Below are positions 35,553-44,810 of a stretch of DNA of 64,000 nt, in pieces. Below the pieces are notes generated by a model. The model worked only from the letters and a program-made list of their open reading frames with translations. It ran no database searches and was not told the DNA's origin. Both the position numbers and the translations under genes were made by a program. The DNA is from CAG-273 sp963929915 (GTDB lineage: Bacteria > Bacillota > Clostridia > TANB77 > CAG-508). The stretch covers positions 182,646 through 246,645 of the forward strand of contig CAWVJY010000005.1 in NCBI GenBank assembly GCA_963929915.1, in the 5' to 3' direction. The first letter of the stretch is position 1, and the number at the start of each line of letters is the position of its first letter.

Positions 35553-36521
35553 TTAGGAAGATTTATTACTATTTTTTAATAATTTTATTTCTTCTTCCGT
35601 TAAGCCTGTTATTTTTGAAATTAATTCTATATCTATTTTTTCTTCTAACATCTTTAGAGCTGTTTCTTTGATGCCATCTAACCTACCTTCTGTTCTTCCT
35701 TCTGCTTTGCCATCTCTTTTTGCTTCATATAACCTTTGTTCCTGATCCATTCTTTCTAATTCTGCTTTTAATGCCATTCTTCTTAATATATCATCTTGGC
35801 TTATTTTGTCTAGCTCCTCTTTTGCTTCTTTGATATCTTGGTTCTCTTCCATTATTTTTCTTACCTCCATATCCTCTGGATTATCCAGAAATTTCATCCA
35901 TTGCAATACTGCATTGCTTTTGTCTTTTTCATATTCTTTAATTGCTTTTGGTAATTCAATTATACAAATCTGGAAGTAAGAAGTCAATATTTTATCTCTA
36001 TATTCTTCTTCTCGTATTTGCCATTTGGTATATGCTTTTTCTATTTCTTTAAATTGCTTTATTTCATCATCTACTATAATAATACTTATGGTTTGCCTTA
36101 ATTTACTATATTGTTCTCCTATTTTTATGTTTGATGTATACACTTTGGACCAATAATATAAAAATCTTTCTAAAACTTTTTCATGCGTGGATAGTTGAAT
36201 TTCAATATCACATTCTATATTATCATTTAATACTGCTCTTAAGTCTAATCTTCCGTTTTTATCTTTTTTATTATCATTTAACAAATCTTTGCTTTTGTCT
36301 AAGTCTAGCTTATGTATTTTTATCTTTAGTATGTCCTCTAACAATGCTTTTGTAATTCTTTCTTTTCCTCGTGTAAATAATGCTTGAAATACTACATCAT
36401 TTTTTGGTTGCAATATTTTTAGTTTTCCTTCGTTTTCTTCTTGATTTTCTTCCTTTGTAATAAATTTTTCTTGATTCATAGGCATTTCCTCCATAGATTT
36501 AAATTTTACATTACTAGACAA
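35553..36521 (-). CDS. Rpn family recombination-promoting nuclease / PD-(D/E)XK transposase-like protein
   Basis: 322 residues. LQPKNDVVFQALFTRG near 35 and the nuclease core GRLDLRAVLNDNIECDIEIQLSTHE near 92-115 (Asp, then Glu-x-Gln) match Rpn/PDDEXK_2 proteins, followed by RFLYYWSKVY. The C-terminal half is charged and helical with a short KRDGKAEGRTEGRLDG repeat-like stretch seen in this family. Rpn proteins promote RecA-independent recombination in E. coli. It is flanked on both sides by related hairpins. TTTTGACC-type insertion marks were not found. Confidence 0.85.
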   Translation of the reverse strand: MSSNVKFKSMEEMPMNQEKFITKEENQEENEGKLKILQPKNDVVFQALFTRGKERITKALLEDILKIKIHKLDLDKSKDLLNDNKKDKNGRLDLRAVLNDNIECDIEIQLSTHEKVLERFLYYWSKVYTSNIKIGEQYSKLRQTISIIIVDDEIKQFKEIEKAYTKWQIREEEYRDKILTSYFQICIIELPKAIKEYEKDKSNAVLQWMKFLDNPEDMEVRKIMEENQDIKEAKEELDKISQDDILRRMALKAELERMDQEQRLYEAKRDGKAEGRTEGRLDGIKETALKMLEEKIDIELISKITGLTEEEIKLLKNSNKSS

Positions 36522-36816
36522 AAGACTAAACTACTCAATTGCTTGTTTAAATTCTTAATAAACTTTTATTTGTTGGAAATTAATTAAGATTATAAATATT
36601 TTGATTTTAATAAAATGTTTCATGATTTTTATAAGAAGATTTTAATAAATAGCATGATTATGAGTAATAAAACATTTGAGTGAATTTTGTTAGCCTTTCG
36701 GCTAGAAATATAATACACATATTATATACATATTTTTCCATATTTTGCAAGTAAAATCGTATGACAGAATTCGACATGTCTCGCTATTATTATATCAAGA
36801 AATAGAAAAAAACTTT

Positions 36817-36851
36817 CTGAACCCAAAAAGTTATATGCTTTTTGGGTTCAG
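36817..36851. repeat. Perfect 14-bp inverted repeat in a 480-base gap
   Basis: CTGAACCCAAAAAG and its exact complement CTTTTTGGGTTCAG are separated by seven bases. It could terminate the third pilin/lectin gene, which ends at 37003, but its stem matches the hairpin at 35469-35532, so it may be a mobile or recombination-related repeat. The rest of 36522-37002 has no gene I can support; a second small stem GCGC-TAATG-GCGC lies at 36906-36918. Confidence 0.65.
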
Positions 36852-37002
36852 TTCAGATTGAAAATTTCCTAGTTCATCAGTTCATCTATTAAAAAACTCT
36901 AAAACGCGCTAATGGCGCATGCTCCTGTAGGGAAAATTTTTTATTTGCTTTTTATATAATCTGTAAATTTATATTTACCTACTTGTTTTTTAGCTCTTAG
37001 AC

Positions 37003-38290
37003 CTACACATATAAGCTGAGGCGGAAGGAAACGACGTAGATGGAATCGACTGCGGTGAGGGTGTCGTTGTTGCGATTAGCTGCGTAAACATGACTGCCGT
37101 AGTAGTAACCTCCCCTATGCACACAAGGGAAAGCAATACTGCTACCCGTGTAACTCGAATATTCCGTTGTCCACTCTAGGCAATTACCTAGCAAATCATA
37201 AATATTGCTATAACAATCTACTGGTGTTCCTCCTGTTTGTGTTTTATTACTTGTTCCTATATTTCCATAAGTATCATCTGTTGTTGTTGCTAATGTATAT
37301 CCATGCTCACTATTTTGACAGATAAAATTTAATGCTGTATCCCATGCATAACTACTGATTAACTCACTTGTTACTCCATATTGCTCTTGATTTGTATACA
37401 TTGCTTCTGCTTGAGCTTTTGCTGTATCTCTTGTAACCTCTACATAAGCATCTACTCCTGCCTTACATACATTTCCTTCTCCTTGCTCATATCTTCCTAT
37501 ATAAAATCCTCCATTACCACCTTCTGATGTAGGCTTTGCACTATTTAAAAAGTTATTTATGGTATTATGTGCTACGGAACGGGTATCTCCTTCTCCAAAA
37601 TATACTTTTCCAGAAGATCCCTCTGCCATTTCATCTCCTATTATTGGTTCAGGAACTTGCTCAACATTTGCTGTTGTTCCCCACTGTCTTCTTGTTAACT
37701 CATTTGTTTTTGTTGTTCCACTTGCATCTACTTTATATGTTCCTGTTGGTATCCATACAAACTGGTTTCCTACTCCATCTTCTATTACAATTCCCTCTGG
37801 CACTGTTGTTGCATTATTGGTTGTTTCATCTACTACTACTTTAAATCCTTTTGGCACTACTACTGGATTTCCATATTCATCTTCTGCTTCTAAATTACTT
37901 TCTGTTTGTATTTCTGTTGCTGTTTCTACTAACGGCTTTCCATTTGGTCCTGTTGGTGGTTCTTCTGGGTCTTCTGGTGTTGTACCTCCACCACCTGTTC
38001 CACTTTCGTTATTCATTATATTGTTTAATTCATTTACTAAATTTTGGATTTCTTGTTGCTCGTTTACAACTGCACCTTCCCATGTGTTTTTGGCTTCTTG
38101 CGCTGTTCTTATTATTCCATCTTCTCCTAGTAACATATTAATTGTTACTCCTGACAGAATTAATAAAATTACAATGGTTACAACCAATGCGATGAGGGTA
38201 ATACCTCGTTTCCTTCTTATTGGTTTAGAGTATGACTCTCTCTCTCTCTCTCTCTCTTACAATTTCAAGGTTTTTGCTACTTTTGTTCAT
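37003..38290 (-). CDS. Pilin-type N-terminus with FGE/C-type-lectin domain (copy C), out of frame at an (AG)11 tract
   Basis: ATG 38290 has a GGAGG site and reads MNKSSKNLEIVRERERERV to a stop at 38225. The main frame downstream reads SYSKPIRRKRGITLIALVV (a prepilin-like leader) and continues to 37003 with a linker and an FGE/SUMF1-type domain (CLEWTTEYSS, RGGYYYG, VSFRLSLYV). The two are joined by (AG)11 at 38236-38257: 12 or 9 units would fuse them, 11 does not. No usable start codon lies between the tract and the leader. So the gene is off as sequenced, probably by phase variation. About 410 residues of mature-type sequence are intact. Divergent in sequence from copies A and B. Confidence 0.75.
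38236..38257. repeat. (CT)11 dinucleotide repeat in the 5' end of copy C
   Basis: Eleven perfect CT units (AG on the coding strand) starting 33 bases after the start codon. Dinucleotide tracts of this length are classic slipped-strand phase-variation sites. Confidence 0.9.
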
Positions 38291-38415
38291 TGTTTTTTCC
38301 TCCTCTTTCGATTTAATCTTATTTACTTATCAATAAAATATAGATACTTTGTACACTTTTATAATAGCATTAACTTTTTTCTTTTTCAATACTTTTTAAA
38401 ATTTTTCAAGTTTTT

Positions 38416-38445
38416 GTCATAACTTTTGGATTGTCTAATATACAT
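38416..38445 (+). promoter_or_regulatory. Possible sigma-E promoter of spoIVA
   Basis: GTCATAAC and ATATACAT are 14 bases apart, close to the mother-cell sigma-E consensus (about GTCATATT, 14 bases, CATACAMT), and lie about 47 bases before the spoIVA start. It is a by-eye match. Confidence 0.4.
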
Positions 38446-38492
38446 TAAATAAAGTTTAGTACAAACATTTCTTAGAGGGGGTTAATAAATTC

Positions 38493-39974
38493 ATGGAAGA
38501 GAATTTAAAGTTATATCAAGATATAGCAGAACGTACAGATGGTGATATTTATGTTGGTGTGGTAGGTCCTGTACGTACCGGTAAATCTACTTTTATTAAG
38601 AATTTTATGGATTTACTTGTTATACCAAATATTGATAATGAGTACAAAAAAGAAAGAGCAAGAGATGAACTTCCACAAAGTGCTGGTGGAAGAACCATTA
38701 TGACAACAGAGCCAAAGTTTATTCCAAATGAGGCTGTAGAAATTACCATTGGAGATAATTTAAAGTTTAAAACAAGACTTGTAGATTGTGTAGGTTATTT
38801 AGTAAATAATGCTATTGGTTATTTAGAAGATGATATGCCTCGTATGGTAAAAACACCTTGGTTTGAAGAAGAAATACCTTTTGAAGAAGCTGCCGAAATT
38901 GGTACACGTAAGGTTATTGCAGAACATTCTACCATTGGTATTTTAGTCACTACAGATGGGAGTGTTACAGACATTCCGAGAGAAGACTATATTGATGCAG
39001 AAGAAAGAGTCGTAAAAGAACTAAAAGAATTAAATAAGCCATTTGTGATTGTTTTAAATAGTGATGATCCATTTTCTGAATACACCAAAGCTTTAGCTAA
39101 AAAATTGGAAGATAAATATGGTGTTGCTGTTTTACCAACAGATTGTGCACACCTAGATTTAGAAGATATTGATGATATCTTTAGCAAAATTTTATATGAA
39201 TTTCCAATTGAAACCATCAATATTGATTTTTCTAGATGGATTGATGGCTTACCTGATGACCATTGGTTAAAGCAAGAACTTTATTCTGAAATTCAAACAG
39301 CTTTTACCGATATTCATATTTTAAAACAAGTAGATACTAGAATTAGTCAATTACAAAATACAAAAATTATTACAAAAACTACTTTAGAGGAAATTCGTTT
39401 AGGAGAAGGCAGCGTTCATGTTACTATTCAACTATTAGATGAGCTTTTCTACCAAGTATTAACAGAAATTTCTGGTGTAACCATTGATAATGAAGGCACT
39501 TTGTTTAGCACGATGACAGAATTTGCTAAAACCAAGAAAGAATATGATAGAATTGCTTATGCTTTAGAAGAGGTGAAAGCAACAGGCTATGGTATTGTTA
39601 CTCCTTCTATTGATGAACTTATTTTAGAAGAACCAGAAATGGTAAAACAAGGTTCTAGATTTGGTGTTAAATTAAAGGCGAAAGCCCCAAGTATACACAT
39701 GATTCGTGCAGATATCGAAACAGAAGTATCTCCAATTGTTGGTAGTGAAAAACAATCCGAAGATTTAGTAAATTATTTACTTTCTGAATTTGAGTCTGAT
39801 CCTAAAAAGATTTGGGAATCTAACATTTTTGGCAAAAACTTGCATGAATTAGTAAATGAAGGATTACAAAATAAACTATCCAAAATGCCAGAAGAAGCAC
39901 AAGCAAAATTACAAGAAACACTAGAAAGAATTGTAAATGAAGGTAGTGGCGGATTGATTTGTATTATTTTATAA
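38493..39974 (+). CDS. spoIVA: Stage IV sporulation protein A
   Basis: 493-residue cytoskeletal ATPase that forms the basement layer of the spore coat on the forespore. The N-terminal GTPase-like domain has Walker A GPVRTGKSTFIKNF near residue 26; the family ending LLSEFESDPKKIWESNIFGK and the extreme C-terminus GGLICIIL are present. AGAGGGGG precedes the ATG. It confirms that the organism sporulates. No CGG codons occur in frame. Confidence 0.98.
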   Translation: MEENLKLYQDIAERTDGDIYVGVVGPVRTGKSTFIKNFMDLLVIPNIDNEYKKERARDELPQSAGGRTIMTTEPKFIPNEAVEITIGDNLKFKTRLVDCVGYLVNNAIGYLEDDMPRMVKTPWFEEEIPFEEAAEIGTRKVIAEHSTIGILVTTDGSVTDIPREDYIDAEERVVKELKELNKPFVIVLNSDDPFSEYTKALAKKLEDKYGVAVLPTDCAHLDLEDIDDIFSKILYEFPIETINIDFSRWIDGLPDDHWLKQELYSEIQTAFTDIHILKQVDTRISQLQNTKIITKTTLEEIRLGEGSVHVTIQLLDELFYQVLTEISGVTIDNEGTLFSTMTEFAKTKKEYDRIAYALEEVKATGYGIVTPSIDELILEEPEMVKQGSRFGVKLKAKAPSIHMIRADIETEVSPIVGSEKQSEDLVNYLLSEFESDPKKIWESNIFGKNLHELVNEGLQNKLSKMPEEAQAKLQETLERIVNEGSGGLICIIL

Positions 39975-40007
39975 AATAACTTTTTTGAAATCCTAAAAGA
40001 TTCATGA

Positions 40008-40055
40008 TAAGAGCATTTCAGTAAAATAAATTTATTGAAATGCTCTTACTTTTTA
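40008..40055 (+). terminator. Terminator of spoIVA
   Basis: TAAGAGCATTTCA and TGAAATGCTCTTA form a 13-bp stem with a 15-base loop, then CTTTTTATTTT. The rest of 39975-40279 is AT-rich and holds only the presumed gerA-operon promoter region. Confidence 0.8.
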
Positions 40056-40279
40056 TTTTGTAACATTTTGTTAATTATTATGTCGATTTTCCCCTTTAGT
40101 CAATTGTTTATTACGAATTTTTTCCGCTTATGTAACTTTTTCGTAATTATTATATGTGTTTTTCTTTGTTAATATACATTTTTTAGTATTTTGATGTATG
40201 AATTTGAATATTTTTTTCTTTTTAGCAAACAATATTATTAACATTTTAGGATAACATTTGCAAGAAAGGAATTTTTTTA

Positions 40280-42031
40280 ATGGAAACAGAAAAAAATCCA
40301 AATTCATGGAAAGAAAAACTAAATGAAAAATTACAGTCTATTTTTGGTGAGTCTAATAATTCTGAATATCATTTTTCCCTTTCTAGTCCCTATGAAACAG
40401 CAGAAACGAAGCAGTCTTCTTATCCAACTACTGAACAATTACAGGAAAATCAAAAAATAACAGAGGTAAAAGAAATTTACCCTAGTTTAGAAGTTTCTCT
40501 TGAGTATATTAAAGTGAAATATAATACTTTAATTAATAGTGATATTGTTCTTCGAGAATTTACGCTAAGTGCTAGAAACAGGCAATATAAAGCATTACTC
40601 TTTTTTATTGATGGAATGGTAGATTCCCAGTTAATTAATAATAATGTGTTAGAAGCTTTAATGTTAAGAAATAGAGCCAATATTTTTGATGGAGACCAAA
40701 ATCAAATTGTAACAGAAGCCAAAACCAATAATATTACTGTAAAAAAATTGAAGAAATTTAATTTAGAAAATTATGTATTCGATTGTTTACTTCCTCAAAA
40801 TAATGTAAAAAAGGTAACTACCTTTTCACAGGCTTTTACTGGAGTAAATATGGGAGATTGTCTGCTTTTTATAGATACCCTCCCTATTGCTTTTGATATT
40901 GACGTAAAGGGTTTTAAACAAAGAGAAGTAAGTACTCCTAATAACGAAATTATTATAAAAGGTCCTCAGCAAGCCTTTGTAGAAAATATTAGGACAAATA
41001 CCGCCCTTCTTAGAAGAATTGTCAATAATGAAAATTTAATTATTGAAAATATAGAAGTTGGTAAAATAAGTAAAACAATTTGTAGTGTTTGCTATTTAAA
41101 AAATATTACTAACAATGATTTAGTGGCAGAAGTAAAATATAGAATGAATAATTTAGAAATAGACTCTCTCCTTTCTTCTGGCGAACTTGAACAATTAATT
41201 GGAGAGAACCAAAAATATAGTGTACCAGAAATTTTATCTACGGAAAGACCTGATAAAGCTACTAAGTATTTATATGGTGGCAGAGTTGTGGTTTTAATTA
41301 ATGGAAATCCTTATGCTTTAATTATGCCTGCTACTTTGATTGATTTTATATCTTCTCCTGAAGATAGTAATTTAAAATTTCAATTTGGCAATTTTTTAAA
41401 ATTTTTACGTTTGCTTGCTATAGGTATTACTCTACTGCTTCCTGGTATTTATGTTGCTATTGCGGACTTTCATCAGGAACTGTTACCAACAGAATTACTT
41501 TTTTCTTTGCTTGCTTCTAGAGAAAATGTTCCATTTCCTATTATTTTTGAAATTTTAGTCATGGAAATTTCTTTTGAGTTAATTCGTGAAGCTGGGCTTA
41601 GGGTTCCTTCTCCTATTGGTCCTACCATAGGCATTGTAGGAGCTTTGGTTTTAGGACAAGCAGCAGTTAGTGCCAGTATTGTAAGCCCAATTTTAATTAT
41701 TATTGTAGCTATTACTGCTATTGCTTCTTTTGCTATACCAGACTTTTCGTTTGGTTTTCATTTAAGATTAATGCGATTTATATTTATCATTTTAGGCTAT
41801 GTAGCAGGATTTTTTGGAATTGGTATAGGATTATTTATTTATGTGTGTATTTTAACAAGTTTAAAATCTTTTGGTGTTCCTTTTATGGCTCCTTATACTC
41901 CTGTTACAAACATAGAACAAAATGGTTATTTTCTAGATCCTGTTTGGAAAAGAGAAAAAAGAGCAGATTACTTAGATACGAAAAAGGTAGATTCACAAGA
42001 GCATATTAGTATGAAATGGAAATACAAATAA
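40280..42031 (+). CDS. gerA: Spore germination protein, GerA-type A subunit
   Basis: 583 residues: a long soluble N-terminal domain and a membrane part with five hydrophobic segments from about residue 375 on. Family blocks VDSQLINNNVLEALM, IKGPQQAFVENIRTN, VVLINGNPYALIMPATLIDF and REAGLRVPSPIGPTIGIVGALV are clear. With the B and C subunits it forms the germinant receptor in the spore inner membrane. It is the first gene of a three-gene operon. The final letter for the subunit type (gerAA/gerKA/yndD) cannot be decided. Confidence 0.95.
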   Translation: METEKNPNSWKEKLNEKLQSIFGESNNSEYHFSLSSPYETAETKQSSYPTTEQLQENQKITEVKEIYPSLEVSLEYIKVKYNTLINSDIVLREFTLSARNRQYKALLFFIDGMVDSQLINNNVLEALMLRNRANIFDGDQNQIVTEAKTNNITVKKLKKFNLENYVFDCLLPQNNVKKVTTFSQAFTGVNMGDCLLFIDTLPIAFDIDVKGFKQREVSTPNNEIIIKGPQQAFVENIRTNTALLRRIVNNENLIIENIEVGKISKTICSVCYLKNITNNDLVAEVKYRMNNLEIDSLLSSGELEQLIGENQKYSVPEILSTERPDKATKYLYGGRVVVLINGNPYALIMPATLIDFISSPEDSNLKFQFGNFLKFLRLLAIGITLLLPGIYVAIADFHQELLPTELLFSLLASRENVPFPIIFEILVMEISFELIREAGLRVPSPIGPTIGIVGALVLGQAAVSASIVSPILIIIVAITAIASFAIPDFSFGFHLRLMRFIFIILGYVAGFFGIGIGLFIYVCILTSLKSFGVPFMAPYTPVTNIEQNGYFLDPVWKREKRADYLDTKKVDSQEHISMKWKYK

Positions 42032-42103
42032 GAAAAATTGCACCAAAATGAAGATACGGTTGAGAAAACAAATCATAATTTTAAGATAAAAAGGAGGATT
42101 ATA

Positions 42104-43228
42104 ATGCCAGATAGAAAAATAGGAAATATAGAAGCTATTTGCTTGGTTTTAACTATTATGATTAATCACATCATTTTGAATTTACCCAAAAACTTAATTG
42201 CTACCACTTCTTCTAGTAGTATTATTAATATTATTTTTATTAGTACTATTGCCTTAGGAATTGTTTTTCTTATCTGCCAACTATTAAAAAGATTCCCTAG
42301 TTTTGATATTTTAGATGTTTCAAAATTTTTAGGTGGTAAATGGTTAAAAATCATAATAGGAATTTTATTCATAGCTTATTTAATTTTTACTATGAGTATT
42401 TTGCTTAGAAGTTTTTCAGAAGGGTTAAAAATTATTTTCTTTCCTAAAACTTCTGTGCCTATTATTATGCTTTTATTTATTCTTGCTATTATTGTAGCTA
42501 ATAAATTAGGATTTTCTTCTATTGTACGCTCTAATTTATTCTTTGTGCCTATTGTTTTACTTAGCATTTTGTTTATTTTTATAGCCAACTTAGATAATTT
42601 CACAATAGAAAGAATGTTTCCTTTGCTTGGCAATGGATGGATTCCTACTTTTTTTAGTGGGCTTAGCAATTTATTTGCTTTTAGTGGTATTAGTTATTTA
42701 TATCTTCTTCCACCACATTTAAAAGACCAAAAAGGATATTCCAAAGTTGCTTTTGCTTCTATTGGTATTTCTGCTTTTTATTTACTAATTAGTGTGGCCA
42801 CCCTTTTATTTATGTTTCCTTTTTTTACTACTACAGAAGAAATTTTTCCACTTTATTTAGCTTCTAGATTTATTGAGTTCGGTAGATTTTTTCAAAGGTT
42901 AGATGCTGTATTTTTACTTATTTGGATTTTATCTGTTGTGTCGTACTTATGTATTGCATTTTATTTTATGACTAATATTTTTCAAAAGATAACGAATATG
43001 CAATACACAAAATGGTATGTTTCTTTATTTGCAACCTTAATTTTTGGAATTAGCTTACTTCCGGAAAACATGCAACAAGTTAACTTTTTAGAAAACACTG
43101 TTTACAAATATATTATTATCATACTTATTTTTATGGTTGGACTTAGCATTTTGTTATTGGCAAACTTAAAGTATCACTGGATACAGAAAAAGAAAGGAGT
43201 GGTAGATATTGAAAAAACAATGGGTTAA
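42104..43228 (+). CDS. gerB: Spore germination protein, GerA-type B subunit (endospore germination permease)
   Basis: About 374 residues with ten hydrophobic segments, the APC-superfamily permease of the germinant receptor that binds the germinant. GRFFQRLDAVFLLIWILS is a conserved GerB region. I use ATG 42104 (MPDRKIGN) because AAAGGAGG sits just before it; an in-frame TTG at 42038 has none. It overlaps the next gene by 20 bases, so translation is coupled. Confidence 0.93.
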   Translation: MPDRKIGNIEAICLVLTIMINHIILNLPKNLIATTSSSSIINIIFISTIALGIVFLICQLLKRFPSFDILDVSKFLGGKWLKIIIGILFIAYLIFTMSILLRSFSEGLKIIFFPKTSVPIIMLLFILAIIVANKLGFSSIVRSNLFFVPIVLLSILFIFIANLDNFTIERMFPLLGNGWIPTFFSGLSNLFAFSGISYLYLLPPHLKDQKGYSKVAFASIGISAFYLLISVATLLFMFPFFTTTEEIFPLYLASRFIEFGRFFQRLDAVFLLIWILSVVSYLCIAFYFMTNIFQKITNMQYTKWYVSLFATLIFGISLLPENMQQVNFLENTVYKYIIIILIFMVGLSILLLANLKYHWIQKKKGVVDIEKTMG

Positions 43229-44475
43229 CTATTTAGTAGTTTTAATCATTGGTATCATCTTTTCTATTGGTTTTACAGGAACACACAATGTCCAAAGTGT
43301 AGATGATTTAGCATATGCTGTTGCCCTTGGAATTGATAAAGGAGATAATTATCATTTAAGAGTAACTTTTCAATTTACTACTCTTAGTGCTGCTAGCGAA
43401 AGTGGAGCCGGAGAAGCTACTCCTTCTGTTGTAGATAGTGTAGAAGCAAATTCTATTGATACAGCTCTTAACTTAATGAACACAGTTATTAGTAAAGAAA
43501 TTAGTTTATCTCATTGCAAAATTATTGTTTTCTCGGAGGAACTTGCTTCTCAAGGAATTGGTGAAGAAATTTACAGTTTAATGAACAAAGTCCAATTAAG
43601 GCCTGATACTAATGTCATTATTTCTATTTCACAGGCTGAAGAATATATTAAAAGTGTCAAGCCTAGCTTAGAAAATTTAGTAGCTAAATTTTATGAAACA
43701 CTTCCTCGCTCTAGTGAATATACAGGGTATACGGCAAATATTCAATTAGGAGACTTTTTTAGAACATTAACCTGCACTACTTGTGAACCTGTTGCTATTT
43801 TGCGGAGATACTATTTCATCTTCTAGCAGTAGCGATAATTCTGAAGAGTCTGCTAGTTCTAGTGGCAGTTCTTCTGGCGACTCTGGTTCTTCTAGTTCTT
43901 CCTCATCTTCTTCAGAAGAAGAAGTTTTAAAAGCAACCAGTGGTATTAAGAATATAGGTCTTGCTGTTTTTAAAGAAGATGAATTAGTAGGAGAATTATC
44001 TGCTATAGAAACCATGTGCCACTTAATTGTTACTAATAATTTAAAAAGTTGTAATATCTCTGTTCCTAATCCTAATAATGAAATGAAAACTGTGGATTTA
44101 TATTTAACTTTATATGCTAAACCTGAAATTAAAGTATCTATTTTAAACGGATCTCCATATGTTATAATACATGTAAGAACTAATGCAAGAATTTCCTCTG
44201 TTGATGAAATTTCAAGTGAAATGACAGAAGAACAAATTACAACCTTAGAAAATTCGGCTTCTACTTATTTAGAAAAACAGATTTCCAATTATCTATATAA
44301 AACAGCAAAAGAATTTCATTCAGATATTGCAGGCATTGGGAAATATGCTTTAAGCCAATTTCGAACCAGTACGGATTTTATGAATTATCACTGGTTAGAA
44401 CGTTACCAAGACTCTTTCTTTCAGGTAAATGTTAATACAGAAATAGAATCTAGCTTTTTATTAAGTGGTGCATAG
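43209..44475 (+). CDS. gerC: Spore germination protein, GerA-type C subunit, +1 frameshift at CGG
   Basis: The TTG start at 43209 has GGAGTGG before it. The first frame (VDDLAYAVALGIDKGDNYHLRVTFQF ... TCEPVAIL) meets CGG at 43803-43805 and would end eight codons later. Skipping the C gives LGDTISSSSSSDNSEE and runs on to 44475, about 421 residues. A serine/glutamate-rich stretch of about 35 residues follows the shift. GerC subunits are normally lipoproteins, but the N-terminal hydrophobic segment here ends GFTGTHNV without a lipobox Cys, so it is either helix-anchored or unusual. The C-terminal domain (GLAVFKEDELVGEL) is normal. Confidence 0.85.
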
Positions 44476-44542
44476 GATAATAAGATAAGAAATGAAAAGC
44501 TAAAATTAAAAATTAAAAATTACATTAAGATTAAAATTAAAA

Positions 44543-44602
44543 TTAGAATTTAGCTTAGAATTTAGCTTAGAATTTTGATTAGAATTTAGATTAGAATTTA
44601 GC
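44543..44602. repeat. 12-bp tandem repeat TTAGAATTTAGC, five units
   Basis: Five near-perfect units just before the small membrane protein gene. More degenerate AAATTAAAATT units precede it. No gene lies in 44476-44628. Confidence 0.8.
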
Positions 44603-44628
44603 TTAGAAAGGATATTACGAAAGGAAAA

Positions 44629-44799
44629 ATGGTTACTCTTATATTAGTTATTTTATTAACAGCCTTTGCTTTTGTAGAAAGTGCAGCTTACAGTATTTAT
44701 GAAATAAGAATAAATAAAAATAAGGCAGGAGGAATTACTCTCCTTTTGCTTTCTATAGTAGGTTTCGTCTTTCCTGTTTTTGCATTTTTAACAAGTTAG
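44629..44799 (+). CDS. Small two-helix membrane protein
   Basis: 56 residues from ATG 44629 after AAAGGAAAA: a first hydrophobic helix (TLILVILLTAFAFVE), a short charged loop (YEIRINKNKAGG), and a second helix (ITLLLLSIVGFVFPVFAF). No family recognised. It follows the germination operon but is set apart by tandem repeats. Coding by its ribosome site, charge pattern and lack of stops. Confidence 0.6.
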   Translation: MVTLILVILLTAFAFVESAAYSIYEIRINKNKAGGITLLLLSIVGFVFPVFAFLTS

Positions 44800-44810
44800 G
44801 TTTAATTTAA

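Noticed and set aside
36906..36918. GCGC stem downstream of copy C as a DGR homing hairpin
   Set aside because: It lies about 85 bases after the stop, has a different sequence, and copy C shares no 3' block with copies A and B.
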